Below, piece by piece: positions 1 to 8,314 of a stretch of DNA of 64,000 nt. The stretch covers positions 1,178,001 to 1,242,000 of the forward strand of contig NZ_JOEC01000001.1 of the NCBI RefSeq assembly GCF_000718085.1. The letters run 5' to 3'. A model generated the notes under the pieces. The model saw nothing but the letters and a program-made list of their open reading frames with translations. It was not told the DNA's origin and made no database searches. Numbering within the stretch: the stretch's first letter is position 1; each line of letters starts with the position of its first letter. The translations under genes were made by a program, and so were the position numbers. The DNA is from Mycetocola saprophilus. Lineage in GTDB: Bacteria; Actinomycetota; Actinomycetes; Actinomycetales; Microbacteriaceae.

Positions 1-61
1 GCATCTGCCGGGAGGATCGGCGCGGACGGCCCACTCGGGCGGCGGGGGAAGCTTCGGTCAC
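1..61 (-). CDS. TetR-like regulator, N-terminal tip (partial)
   Basis: Reading the minus strand from a GTG at 59-61 gives 20 residues that run open to the window edge. They end in a basic GRPRRSSRQM stretch, the kind of arm that precedes the first helix of many TetR-family DNA-binding domains. An AAGGA-like ribosome-binding site lies about 7 bases upstream of the GTG. The gene would be divergent from the peptide-transporter operon at 192, a usual arrangement for a local repressor. Only the tip is visible, so the family is a tentative reading. Confidence 0.45.
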   Translation of the reverse strand, partial: MTEASPAARVGRPRRSSRQM

Positions 62-86
62 CGCGGTGTCCTTTCATCGGATTTCC

Positions 87-147
87 CCCAGCCTAGCGGG
101 CGGGCGACACACGTTTTACATCCACGCCGCACTCGCGCTAGGCTGGG
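87..147. promoter_or_regulatory. Inverted repeat in divergent promoter region
   Basis: A perfect 12-base inverted repeat (CCCAGCCTAGCG at 87-98 and CGCTAGGCTGGG at 136-147) is split by 37 bases. It lies between the putative TetR start and the lipoprotein gene. It could be a pair of operator half-sites or the base of a long hairpin; which one cannot be told from sequence alone. Confidence 0.4.
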
Positions 148-156
148 TTCTTGCAC

Positions 157-178
157 CCGATCCAAAAACCCGGATCGG
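157..178 (+). promoter_or_regulatory. Leader hairpin before substrate-binding protein
   Basis: CCGATCC (157-163) and GGATCGG (172-178) form a 7-base-pair stem with an 8-base loop. It ends two bases before the GGAAGG ribosome-binding site of the gene starting at 192, so it could affect translation or be an operator. Confidence 0.3.
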
Positions 179-191
179 CAGGAAGGTTCCC

Positions 192-1811
192 GTGAATACC
201 CATCGTCGCCTGCTCGGTTTTGCCGTGCCCGCGCTGCTTCTTGGCTCGGCCCTGGCGCTCTCGGCCTGCTCGGCCGTGGCCCCGACCGAACCCGTCTCCA
301 CCGATAAGACCCTGGTTTACGCCAGTGGGGACGCCGAACCGACCTGCCTCGACCCGCATGTGGGTGGCAACTATCCGCAGTCGCTGCTGGCCGCCCAGTT
401 CCTGGAGCAGCTGGTCTCCGAGAATAAAGACGGCGAGTTCACCCCGTGGCTGGCCAAGTCCTGGACCACCTCCCCGGACGGCCTCACCTGGACCTTCACC
501 CTGGCAGACAACGTGAAGTTCAGCGACGGCACCCCGCTGGACGCCGCCGCCGTGGTGCGCAATATCGAGCACGTCCAGGATCCCGAAACCAAGTCCTCGA
601 CCGGATACCTGGCCCTCGCCAAGGTCAGCAAGGCCACCGCGACCGACGCCCACACGGTCACCCTGAACCTCAGCCAGCCCGACAGCGCGCTGCTGGAATC
701 CCTCAGCCAGCCCTGGCTCGCGATCGAGTCCCCCGCCGGACTCGCCCGCAGCCAGGACGAAAACTGCCAGGCCCCGATCGGGACTGGCGCGTTTGTGGTC
801 GACTCCTGGAAGCGCCAGGACAGCGTGACCCTCAGCCGCAACCCGCACTACACCACCGGGAAGGGCGAGCCCGCGCTGGCGAAAATCACCTGGCGCTTCA
901 TTCCCGACTCGGCAACCCGCATCGCTGCGCTGCGCTCGGGGGACGTGCAGATGATCGACAACGCCCAGCCCGACACCATCGCCGCCAGCGCGGCCTCCGA
1001 CGAGATCAAGCACCTCGACGCCCCGCGTCCGGGTTCGGTCAACCGGATCGAGTTCAACTCGTCCCGCGGACCGCTCGCCGACGAGCGCGTGCGGGAGGCA
1101 CTGGTGCGCGGCGTGGACGTCAATGCCGGTATCAAGACCCTGTTTTTCGGGACCGCCACACGCTCCTACTCGCCGCTGTCCAGCGTGGAAAAGCTCGGAT
1201 TCTCCGAACCCAAGCTGTTTGACACCGATGTGAACGCGGCCAAGAAGTTGTTGGATGAGGCGGGCTGGGTGCCCGGCACCGACGGGATCCGGGAGAAGGA
1301 TGGGCAGAAGCTCAGCCTGAAGTTCCCCGTCAGCACCAACCAGTCCATCCCCGCCGAGCAGTCACTGTTTGAGCAGATTCAGGAGCAGGCCAAGGGGCTG
1401 GGGATCGCGATCACCATCACCCCGCTGGACCTCTCCTCCTGGTATGAGGCTCTGGGCAAAAACGACTACGATCTGGTGAGCGCTCCATACACCAAGGTAG
1501 GCCCGGATGTGCTGCGCATCCTCTACCACTCCGCCGGGATCACCCCGGCTCCCAGCGGCTACTTCGCGAACCACGCGCAGGTCAACCTGCCGGCGCTGGA
1601 TGACCTGCTGACCCGGGCCGCCGAAACCGGCGATCAGACCGAGCGAGCAAGCCTGTATGAGCAGGCGCAGAAGACCATCCTCGAGGGCTACTACATCCTG
1701 CCGCTCTACGACCAGCAGAACCACTTCCTCTACTCGGGCAAGCTGACCGGGGTGGGCGAGGTCAACTCGGTGGGTAACCCGCTGCTGCGCGGGGTTTCGT
1801 TTGCCGGATAG
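192..1811 (+). CDS. Peptide/nickel-type ABC transporter substrate-binding lipoprotein
   Basis: This 539-residue protein is a family-5 extracellular solute-binding protein (DppA/OppA type) that captures a peptide-like ligand outside the cell and delivers it to the permeases encoded next. The GTG start at 192 is chosen over an upstream in-frame GTG at 66 because GGAAGG sits 5 bases before it and because the chain then opens with a lipoprotein signal peptide: Arg-Arg, a hydrophobic run, and the lipobox Leu-Ser-Ala-Cys with the lipidated Cys at residue 26. The family pattern (a Leu-Asp-Pro-His near the start, a Trp-Thr-Phe-Thr-Leu strand) is visible. It overlaps the next gene by 11 bases. The ligand cannot be named from sequence. 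Confidence 0.9.
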   Translation: MNTHRRLLGFAVPALLLGSALALSACSAVAPTEPVSTDKTLVYASGDAEPTCLDPHVGGNYPQSLLAAQFLEQLVSENKDGEFTPWLAKSWTTSPDGLTWTFTLADNVKFSDGTPLDAAAVVRNIEHVQDPETKSSTGYLALAKVSKATATDAHTVTLNLSQPDSALLESLSQPWLAIESPAGLARSQDENCQAPIGTGAFVVDSWKRQDSVTLSRNPHYTTGKGEPALAKITWRFIPDSATRIAALRSGDVQMIDNAQPDTIAASAASDEIKHLDAPRPGSVNRIEFNSSRGPLADERVREALVRGVDVNAGIKTLFFGTATRSYSPLSSVEKLGFSEPKLFDTDVNAAKKLLDEAGWVPGTDGIREKDGQKLSLKFPVSTNQSIPAEQSLFEQIQEQAKGLGIAITITPLDLSSWYEALGKNDYDLVSAPYTKVGPDVLRILYHSAGITPAPSGYFANHAQVNLPALDDLLTRAAETGDQTERASLYEQAQKTILEGYYILPLYDQQNHFLYSGKLTGVGEVNSVGNPLLRGVSFAG

Positions 1812-2832
1812 TTTGACCCGGCCCGACGCCGCCACGCCCGCCCGCACCGCTTCGGTGCGGGCGGGCGCTCGCGGTTCCCGCGGGATCATCGTCGCGGTCG
1901 GGATGCGGATTGGCGGCGCGATCCTGGTGCTGTGGGCCGCCGCCACCGCCACATTTTTTGCGGTCAGGCTGATCCCCGGCGATCCCGCCCAGGCCTTTCT
2001 CGGCGGCCCCGGGTCCCAGGCTTCGGCCGAGGCACTCGCCCGCGTGCGTGCCGAAAACGGATTCGACCTGCCGCTGTGGCAGCAGTACCTCGACTACCTG
2101 GGGCGTCTGCTGCGCGGCGAACTGGGCACCTCCTATTCGCTGCACGCCCCGGTATCCGAGGTGGTGGGCGAACAGCTCGCCGGCACCCTGGAACTCGCGC
2201 TCTGGTCGCTGGTGATCGCCTGGGTCATCGCGCTGGGCCTCGCACTCTGGTCGGTGGCCGGAGGTCCGGTGGCCGCGCGCATCGCCGCCGGAATCGAGAT
2301 GACCGCCGCGGTCCTCCCCCACTTCTGGCTGGGCAGCGTGCTCATTCTGCTGTTTGCGACCGGTCTGGGCTGGTTGCCCGCAATCGCCACCCCGGATGCG
2401 CGCGGGATCATCCTGCCCGCGCTGACCCTGGCAATCCCCCTGGCCGGGTTCCTCGCCCAGCTGCTGCGCGAGGCCCTGCAGGACGCCGCCGCGCAGCCCT
2501 TTGTGCTGACCGCGCGGGCCCGCGGGGAATCCCACGCCTCGGTGTTTGCCCGGCACACGCTGCGGCACGCGGCCGGGCCGGCCATCGGCCTGACCGGCTG
2601 GGCCTTTGGCTCGCTGATGAGCGGCGCCGTGGTGGTCGAGACGATCTTTGCCCGGCCGGGCCTCGGGCGCACCCTGGTATCGGCCGTGCAGGTGCGCGAT
2701 GTGCCGCTGGTGATCGGGCTGACCCTGGTCGCCGCCGCGGCGTACCTGGTGGTGAGTGTGCTCTCCGATCTGGCCGAGCGCGCGCTGAACCCGGCCCTGC
2801 GCATCCGCACCGAGGCGGGGGCGGGGGCATGA
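1801..2832 (+). CDS. ABC transporter permease, DppB/OppB type
   Basis: A 343-residue membrane protein of the binding-protein-dependent permease family. A short Ala/Arg-rich leader is followed by a first membrane segment (about residues 33-55), then the usual block of about five more segments in the second half. The cytoplasmic EAA-type loop that contacts the ATPase is visible as Ala-Arg-Ala-Arg-Gly-Glu around residue 240. The TTG start at 1801 lies inside the end of the preceding gene, so translation is probably coupled; an internal GTG at about 1855 is a possible alternative. It pairs with the following permease to form the membrane channel. Confidence 0.88.
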   Translation: MPDSLTRPDAATPARTASVRAGARGSRGIIVAVGMRIGGAILVLWAAATATFFAVRLIPGDPAQAFLGGPGSQASAEALARVRAENGFDLPLWQQYLDYLGRLLRGELGTSYSLHAPVSEVVGEQLAGTLELALWSLVIAWVIALGLALWSVAGGPVAARIAAGIEMTAAVLPHFWLGSVLILLFATGLGWLPAIATPDARGIILPALTLAIPLAGFLAQLLREALQDAAAQPFVLTARARGESHASVFARHTLRHAAGPAIGLTGWAFGSLMSGAVVVETIFARPGLGRTLVSAVQVRDVPLVIGLTLVAAAAYLVVSVLSDLAERALNPALRIRTEAGAGA

Positions 2833-3782
2833 GCGAGAACACACGCCAGGAACGTCCCGGCAGCGAGCCCACCTCGCCGTCCACGCCCCCACACGCCCAG
2901 CACGCACGGGCCTCGCAGCCCGTGCCCCCACGCACAGCCTCCCCGTGGGGTTCGCATACGCCCCACAGATTCACACTGCGCGCGCGCGACATCCCCCGGC
3001 TGATCGCCGCCCTGATCCTGCTGCTCCTGGTGATCGCCGCAATCTTCCCCGCGCTGTTTGCCCCCGGTGATCCGCTGGCGATCGATCCGGCCGCGGGTTT
3101 CCAGCCGCCCGGCGGCGCCCACCCGTTCGGGACCGACGGCTCGGGCCGCGACCTCTACACCCGGGTGATTCACGGTGCCGGACCCTCCCTGCTGATCGGC
3201 CTCGGCGCGACCGCGCTGGGTATCGGCCTGGCCACGATCCTCGGGCTCCTCGCCGGACTCGGCCCGCGCTGGCTGGACTTTGGCACCTCCCGACTGATCG
3301 AGGTCCTGCTCGCCTTCCCCGGGCTGGTGCTCGCACTGCTCGTCATGGTGATCTCCGGGCCCGGCGCCCTCGGTGCCACCGTGGCCGTGGGACTCGCCAC
3401 CGCCCCCGGATACGCCCGCATCATCCGTGGCCGGGTGCGCGAGATCGCCGGTTCCGGCTACGTCGAGGCGGCCCGAGTACAGGGACGCGGACGGGTGCAC
3501 ATCCTCACTCGCCACATCTTTCCGGGCACCGCGCGCTCGCTCGCCTCGCTGGCCACCCTGGGCCTCGGTCAGGCAATCGTGTGGGTGTGTGCGCTCAGCT
3601 TCCTGGGCCTCGGCGTCGCGCCGCCCGCCGCCGAGTGGGGTGCGCTGCTGAATGAGGGGCGTCAGTTCATCGCGACCTTCTGGTGGCTCACCTTCTTCCC
3701 CGGCCTCTTCATCGTCCTCACCGCCGTCTCGGCGACGGTCCTGGGGCGCGGGCTCGCCCGCACCGATCGGAGCGCATCATGA
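2829..3782 (+). CDS. ABC transporter permease, DppC/OppC type
   Basis: A 317-residue permease. The ATG at 2829 overlaps the stop of the upstream permease (ATGA), which decides the start and implies coupled translation. About 55 residues of Pro/Ser/Thr-rich, probably disordered sequence precede the first membrane helix; this is longer than usual. The family GTDxxGRD motif follows that helix, and the EAA loop appears as Glu-Ala-Ala-Arg-Val-Gln-Gly. It forms a heterodimer with the DppB-type subunit to move peptides inward. Confidence 0.88.
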   Translation: MSENTRQERPGSEPTSPSTPPHAQHARASQPVPPRTASPWGSHTPHRFTLRARDIPRLIAALILLLLVIAAIFPALFAPGDPLAIDPAAGFQPPGGAHPFGTDGSGRDLYTRVIHGAGPSLLIGLGATALGIGLATILGLLAGLGPRWLDFGTSRLIEVLLAFPGLVLALLVMVISGPGALGATVAVGLATAPGYARIIRGRVREIAGSGYVEAARVQGRGRVHILTRHIFPGTARSLASLATLGLGQAIVWVCALSFLGLGVAPPAAEWGALLNEGRQFIATFWWLTFFPGLFIVLTAVSATVLGRGLARTDRSAS

Positions 3783-5620
3783 CACCCTTCCCGTCGACCG
3801 GCCGTTCTGAAACACCACATCCCACGCAGCCGCTGCTGGAGGTGCGCGGTCTGCGCATCCGGTTTGGCACCACCGAGGTGGTGTCGGGGATCGATCTGAG
3901 GATCGCGCCCGGTGAGTGCGTGGCCCTCGTCGGAGAGTCCGGTTCGGGCAAGAGCGTGAGCGCCCGCTCGATTCTGGGCCTCGCCGGATCGGGGGCAAGG
4001 GTGGATGCCGAGGTGCTGCGGGTGGCCGATACCAATGTGCTCGGCCTGCGCGAGCGTGGCCTGCGCACACTCCGCGGCGGCCGGGTGGGACTCATCCCCC
4101 AGGACGCGCTCGGCGCGCTGGATCCGCTGCGCCCGATCGGCCACGAGATCGATCGCACCCTTCAACTACACACCCGGCTGGGTGCCTCCGCGCGGCATGC
4201 ACGCGCGCTGGAGTTGCTGCACGCGGTGGGGATCCCCGAGCCGGAGGCGCGCATCCGGCAACGACCGGGTCAGCTCTCCGGCGGGCTGCGTCAGCGTGCG
4301 CTGATCGCCAGCGTCCTGGCCGGGGAACCCGCGCTGCTGATCGCCGATGAACCCACCACCGCCCTGGATGCGCGGGTGCGCCGCGGGATCCTTGAGCTGC
4401 TCGGCTCGCTGCGCGATGCGGGTACCGGGCTGCTGCTGGTGAGTCACGACCTGGACGCGGTGCGCGGAATCGCCGATACCGTGGCCGTGATGTCCGAGGG
4501 ACGAATCATCGAGCGCGGCCCGGCAGCCACGGTCCTCGAACATCCGGCCGAGGAATACACCCGGATCCTGCTGGCGGCCTCCCCCGCGGGAGTGCCCCGG
4601 GGCGTGCCACTGCTGGCGGCGCCGATGCCCCAGGCCATACAGACCCCGGCCGTGACCGGCCGGACCGAGCCTTCGACGGAGCGTCTCGGCTCCGGCAGCA
4701 CCCCAGCACCCGACGCCGCGACGGTACCCGGCGACGTGTTGCTCGCAGACGTCATTACCAGCACGCGGCGAGACACCGGCGCGGCCGGATCCGATCCACT
4801 CGCACCCACGCCTCCGTCGGCACCCGCACCCGCACCCGCATTTTCCTCCACGCCCGCGCCGATCCTCGAGGCTCGCAGGCTGTCCAAGACCTTCGGCGCC
4901 CGCGGGTTCCGGGTTCCCGCCGTGCGCGAGGCCTCACTGACCCTACATCTCGGCACCACGCTCGGCCTGATCGGCGAATCCGGCTCGGGCAAGAGCACGC
5001 TCGCGCGCCTGATCCTGGGACTGGAAACCCCGGATGCGGGAACCGTGGAGCTGGACGGGCGGGCGTGGGTTCCCGCGCCCGAATCCGCGCGACGTCCGCA
5101 CCGTCACCGCATCGCGGCAATCTTCCAGGATCCGCTGGCCACCTTCGATCCCCGGCTCAGCGTCGATCAAATCCTCGCCGATGCACACTCACACGGACGG
5201 ACCCTGCGTGCGGCCGGGTGGCAACGCGCCATCGCCGACTCCCTGGACGCGGTGGGACTGCCATCGACGCTTGCCGGTCGAGGACCGCGGGAACTCTCCG
5301 GCGGTCAGCGGCAGCGGCTCTCGATCGCCCGAGCGCTGGCGCAGAATCCCGAGATCCTGGTGTGCGACGAACCGGTCTCGGCGCTGGACCTGACAGTGCA
5401 GGCACGCGTGCTCGACCTCCTCGATGCGCTTCAACGCGAGCGCGGACTCGCGCTCCTGTTCATCTCCCACGACCTGGACGTGGTGCGCCACGTCTCCGAC
5501 ACGGTCGCGGTCATGAAGGACGGCGAAATCCGCGAATCGGGACCCACCGAACGGGTATTTGGTAATCCCGGGGACGAGTACACCCGGGCGCTCCTCGCCG
5601 ATACGGCGGCACACCGCTAG
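3779..5620 (+). CDS. Fused double ABC ATPase for peptide import (DppD-DppF type)
   Basis: A 613-residue protein with two complete ABC nucleotide-binding domains. Domain 1 (about residues 15-260) has Walker A GESGSGKS, signature LSGGLRQR and Walker B LLIADEP. Domain 2 (about residues 355-610) has GESGSGKST, LSGGQRQRLS and ILVCDEP. A Pro/Ala/Thr-rich linker of about 90 residues joins them. In many bacteria the two domains are separate DppD and DppF proteins, and fusion is common in actinobacteria. The ATG at 3779 overlaps the previous stop (ATGA), so the whole transporter is one translationally coupled unit. Confidence 0.92.
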   Translation: MTPFPSTGRSETPHPTQPLLEVRGLRIRFGTTEVVSGIDLRIAPGECVALVGESGSGKSVSARSILGLAGSGARVDAEVLRVADTNVLGLRERGLRTLRGGRVGLIPQDALGALDPLRPIGHEIDRTLQLHTRLGASARHARALELLHAVGIPEPEARIRQRPGQLSGGLRQRALIASVLAGEPALLIADEPTTALDARVRRGILELLGSLRDAGTGLLLVSHDLDAVRGIADTVAVMSEGRIIERGPAATVLEHPAEEYTRILLAASPAGVPRGVPLLAAPMPQAIQTPAVTGRTEPSTERLGSGSTPAPDAATVPGDVLLADVITSTRRDTGAAGSDPLAPTPPSAPAPAPAFSSTPAPILEARRLSKTFGARGFRVPAVREASLTLHLGTTLGLIGESGSGKSTLARLILGLETPDAGTVELDGRAWVPAPESARRPHRHRIAAIFQDPLATFDPRLSVDQILADAHSHGRTLRAAGWQRAIADSLDAVGLPSTLAGRGPRELSGGQRQRLSIARALAQNPEILVCDEPVSALDLTVQARVLDLLDALQRERGLALLFISHDLDVVRHVSDTVAVMKDGEIRESGPTERVFGNPGDEYTRALLADTAAHR

Positions 5621-5626
5621 GCCACC

Positions 5627-5652
5627 CCGACCCGCCACGCCGACCCGCCACG
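5627..5652. repeat. Tandem 13-base repeat after the peptide transporter
   Basis: CCGACCCGCCACG occurs twice back to back in the 43-base gap between the convergent ATPase gene and the DUF3995 gene. No function is evident; no clear hairpin terminator was seen here. Confidence 0.4.
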
Positions 5653-5663
5653 AGTACCCGCCG

Positions 5664-6107
5664 CTAGCGTCGGCGCGCGCCGATCAGCAGGGCGATCCCC
5701 AGCGCCAGGCACAGCGGCCGATAGACGCGCGCATCCAGGCGGCGAAAGGTCTCTCCGGGCTCGGGGAGTTTCAGCAGCCGGCAGGCAAGGACCCCGCCCG
5801 CCCCACCGCGTGCAAGCACACCCGCGGCCGCGAGCACCCGCGCGGTTCGCACAACCCCGCTCTCCCCCGCGGCCCCCGACACGGCGACGCCAGCGGCGAG
5901 CGCTCCCACCGCCACGATCCCCGAGGGAACCGGGCCAGGCATCTCCTCGGATCCCACCACGGCTCGGGCCAGCTCGGGCCGCGTGCGCGCGGGCCAGGAC
6001 GATCCGGTAGCCCACACCACGTGAATGGCACCGATCAGGCCCAGACCCAGGCCACCGGCGATCCGACCGCTCCGGGTCAGCGGACGAGGGGACGCGGGAA
6101 GGCTCAT
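5664..6107 (-). CDS. DUF3995-like small membrane protein
   Basis: A 147-residue protein with four hydrophobic segments. A conserved-looking His-Val-Val-Trp-Ala near the first helix and a C-terminal Phe-Arg-Arg-Leu-Asp-Ala-Arg-Val-Tyr-Arg-Pro-Leu-Cys pattern match what I remember of the DUF3995 family. Function is unknown. The start at 6107 is preferred over an in-frame ATG 12 codons upstream because the latter adds a charged, non-conserved leader. It is convergent with the peptide transporter and probably monocistronic. Confidence 0.6.
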   Translation of the reverse strand: MSLPASPRPLTRSGRIAGGLGLGLIGAIHVVWATGSSWPARTRPELARAVVGSEEMPGPVPSGIVAVGALAAGVAVSGAAGESGVVRTARVLAAAGVLARGGAGGVLACRLLKLPEPGETFRRLDARVYRPLCLALGIALLIGARRR

Positions 6108-6167
6108 GCCGCCCACGCTAGCAGCCCGGTCTCGCTCGAACACCGATCCGTCCCGTTCGGCACGTCC

Positions 6168-6677
6168 CTAATCGCTCACAGTTCCATCCAGCGCCTCGCG
6201 GATGATGTCGGCATGACCGTTGTGCTGGGCGGTCTCCTCGATTAGGTGGGCGATAATCCCGCGCAGGTTCCACACGGCACCGTACTGATCGGGCACCGCG
6301 GCGAGCGCATCAAAATCCCCCTCGGAGAGCAGGGCTCGGGAGCGTTCGATCGCCGCCACATAGTCCGAGCGCAGCGTTTCCGGCGCGAGCCCCGCGGCGG
6401 AGGTGAGCTCCCAGTCGGGATCATCGGACCAGGGGGCACTCGCCCAGGGTTCGGGCATGTCCGCGCCTCGGAACCGACGCGCCAGCCAGATGTCTTCCAC
6501 ATACGTGAGGTGGCGCAGCAGACCCCCGAGGGTCAGCGTGGAGACGGTGGTTCGTGCGGCAAGCTGGGAGGCGTCAAGCCCCGCGGTCTTATCCAGCATC
6601 GTGGCGCGGTGATAATCCAGCAGGCTCACCAGGATGGTGCGTTCATCGCCGGAGGAAGCGGGGTCAATTCGGTTCAT
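6168..6677 (-). CDS. DinB-like protein (DUF664 type)
   Basis: A 169-residue protein of the DinB/YfiT-like four-helix bundle superfamily. It carries the characteristic pattern: an N-terminal Leu-Leu-Asp-Tyr-His-Arg helix, Leu-Leu-Arg-His-Leu-Thr-Tyr-Val-Glu in helix 2 and a C-terminal His-Leu-Ile-Glu-Glu-Thr-Ala-Gln-His-Asn-Gly-His helix. These histidines usually bind a divalent metal, and some members are thiol-S-transferases. The ATG at 6677 fits the family N-terminus; an in-frame ATG 27 codons upstream would run into the neighbouring promoter. It is divergent from the alpha/beta hydrolase gene. The substrate is unknown. Confidence 0.75.
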   Translation of the reverse strand: MNRIDPASSGDERTILVSLLDYHRATMLDKTAGLDASQLAARTTVSTLTLGGLLRHLTYVEDIWLARRFRGADMPEPWASAPWSDDPDWELTSAAGLAPETLRSDYVAAIERSRALLSEGDFDALAAVPDQYGAVWNLRGIIAHLIEETAQHNGHADIIREALDGTVSD

Positions 6678-6699
6678 TATCCCAGTGTCCCAGACCGGG

Positions 6700-6729
6700 T
6701 TGACATTAAAAACTAATAGCGTTAGTTTT
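6700..6729 (+). promoter_or_regulatory. Promoter with embedded palindromic operator (TetR-type)
   Basis: TTGACA (6700-6705) and TAGTTT (6723-6728), 17 bases apart, look like -35 and -10 elements for the gene at 6752. A palindrome, AAAACTAA-TAGCG-TTAGTTTT (6709-6729), fills the spacer and overlaps the -10, so a bound repressor would block RNA polymerase. The TetR gene cotranscribed downstream is the obvious candidate to bind here. Confidence 0.65.
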
Positions 6730-6751
6730 AACCCGTCGAAAGGAATTTGAG

Positions 6752-7546
6752 ATGACATCCAGCATTCAGTACCTCACCCGCCCCGAGGGGCGCGTCGCGT
6801 TCGAGCGCAGCGGCGAGGGTCCGCTGATCGTCTGCATTCCCGGCATGGGCGACCTGCGAAGCTCCTACCGGCACACCACCCCGGCCCTCGTGGCCGCCGG
6901 CTTCTCGGTGATCACGATGGACCTGCGTGGCCACGGCGACAGCGACAAAACCTTCACCGACTACGGCGATGCCGCAACCTCCACCGACATCGTGGCCCTG
7001 CTCGACTTCCTCGACGAGGATGCGATCGTCGTGGGCAACTCGATGGCCGCCGGTGCCGCGGTGATGGCCGCCCGCGCCACGAGCCATATTCGGGGAAACG
7101 TTCTGGTGGGCCCGTTTGTGCGCAACCCCACGGGCAACCTCGGCTGGATCCTCAACATTCTGCTGCAGCCGCTCTGGGGCCGCGCGGTGTGGATGGGATA
7201 CCTCCCCAACCTCTATGCGGGCACCAAGCCCGCCGATCAGGCCGAGTATCTCGCCAGCGTCCGCCAGGCGCTGCGTCCCGGTGATGCCTTCCACGCCTTC
7301 CGTCTCACCACCCGCGCCGATCACGCCCCCGCCGAGGCGGCGCTCGACACCACCACCCCGACCCTCGTGGTCATGGGTGAGAAGGATCCCGACTTCAAGG
7401 ATGCGCGCGCCGAGGCGCAGTGGATCGCGACGCAGACCGGCGGCCGCACGCTCATGGTTCCCGACGCCGGGCACTACCCGCAGTCTCAGCGTCCGGAGAT
7501 CGTCGCCCGGGCCATCATCGAGTTTGCGCGGGCCCAGCGTGGCTAG
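6752..7546 (+). CDS. Alpha/beta-fold hydrolase
   Basis: A 264-residue cytoplasmic hydrolase. The probable triad is Ser in Gly-Asn-Ser-Met-Ala (about residue 93; the last Gly of the usual GxSxG is Ala here), Asp in Gly-Glu-Lys-Asp-Pro-Asp and His in Asp-Ala-Gly-His-Tyr-Pro. A cap region of about 60 residues follows the nucleophile. The ATG at 6752 has AAGGA upstream. The gene overlaps the following TetR gene by 8 bases and is preceded by a palindromic operator, so the pair looks like an autoregulated ligand-responsive unit. The substrate is unknown. Confidence 0.85.
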   Translation: MTSSIQYLTRPEGRVAFERSGEGPLIVCIPGMGDLRSSYRHTTPALVAAGFSVITMDLRGHGDSDKTFTDYGDAATSTDIVALLDFLDEDAIVVGNSMAAGAAVMAARATSHIRGNVLVGPFVRNPTGNLGWILNILLQPLWGRAVWMGYLPNLYAGTKPADQAEYLASVRQALRPGDAFHAFRLTTRADHAPAEAALDTTTPTLVVMGEKDPDFKDARAEAQWIATQTGGRTLMVPDAGHYPQSQRPEIVARAIIEFARAQRG

Positions 7547-8087
7547 GGCGGGCCTCACCCCCGATCGGGTGCGGGATGCGGCAATCGAGCTGGTGCGCGC
7601 CGAGGGCTTTGAAGAACTCTCCCTCGGTGCTCTCGCACGCGAGCTCGGGGTACGCGTTCCGAGTCTCTATAACCATGTCACCGGCCTCGACGCACTCCGC
7701 GCCACGGTGGCGGCCGCCGCGGTGCTCGCCCTGGACGAGGCGCTGAGCGAGGCGAACACACTGGAAACCATCGCCCACGCCTACCTCGCCTTCGCCCGCA
7801 CCGAACCCGGCCTCTACCGCGCCTCGCTGCGCGCCCCCGATCCCGAAAACACCCACCATGAGGCGGCGGCCCTGCGGGTCCTCGAGCGGATCGAGGAGGC
7901 GCTGTCGGAGTTCCCCCTGGGCCCCGATGAGCGGATCGACGCGATCCGTGGGCTGCGGGCACTCCTGCACGGATTCGTTGAGCTGACGTTGGCCGGGGCA
8001 TTCGAGATGCCGCGGCCCATCGAGGTCTCCCTGGATGCGGTTCTGGCGGTCTTTCGACGCGGACTGGAAACTTTTCCCGCAACCTGA
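7539..8087 (+). CDS. TetR/AcrR-family transcriptional regulator
   Basis: A 182-residue regulator starting at a GTG inside the end of the hydrolase gene. Residues about 8-50 form the TetR helix-turn-helix (Ala-Ile-Glu-Leu-Val-Arg-Ala-Glu-Gly-Phe ... Leu-Gly-Val-Arg-Val-Pro-Ser-Leu-Tyr-Asn-His-Val), and the rest resembles the helical ligand-binding domain, including a TetR C-terminal-like segment ending in Leu-His-Gly-Phe-Val-Glu-Leu. Coupled expression with the hydrolase and the operator at 6709-6729 suggest that it represses this small operon. Confidence 0.88.
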   Translation: MARAGLTPDRVRDAAIELVRAEGFEELSLGALARELGVRVPSLYNHVTGLDALRATVAAAAVLALDEALSEANTLETIAHAYLAFARTEPGLYRASLRAPDPENTHHEAAALRVLERIEEALSEFPLGPDERIDAIRGLRALLHGFVELTLAGAFEMPRPIEVSLDAVLAVFRRGLETFPAT

Positions 8088-8251
8088 CGCAACACTCGGT
8101 CATCGGACAACATCGGGCGCAATACCAAATTGACCGACCCGGATTCGCACGATTGGATAGCACTACCGCCGATCACCCGCGCCCACCAATATGGTGCAGC
8201 CGCGCAACCGGGTGAGAGGCGAGCGTCCCGCCGCGTTACCCCGCCGCGGGT

Positions 8252-8301
8252 TCGTGTCCGATCGGTGTCTGGTTGGGGATCCCGACACCGATCGGACACG
8301 A
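8252..8301. terminator. Long inverted repeat between convergent genes
   Basis: A perfect 18-base inverted repeat (8252-8269 and 8284-8301) with a 14-base loop lies between the TetR gene and the acyltransferase gene, which converge here. It has no T tract on either side, so a bidirectional terminator is likely but not certain. Nothing else was found in the 227-base gap. Confidence 0.6.
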
Positions 8302-8314
8302 TGACGACACAGCC

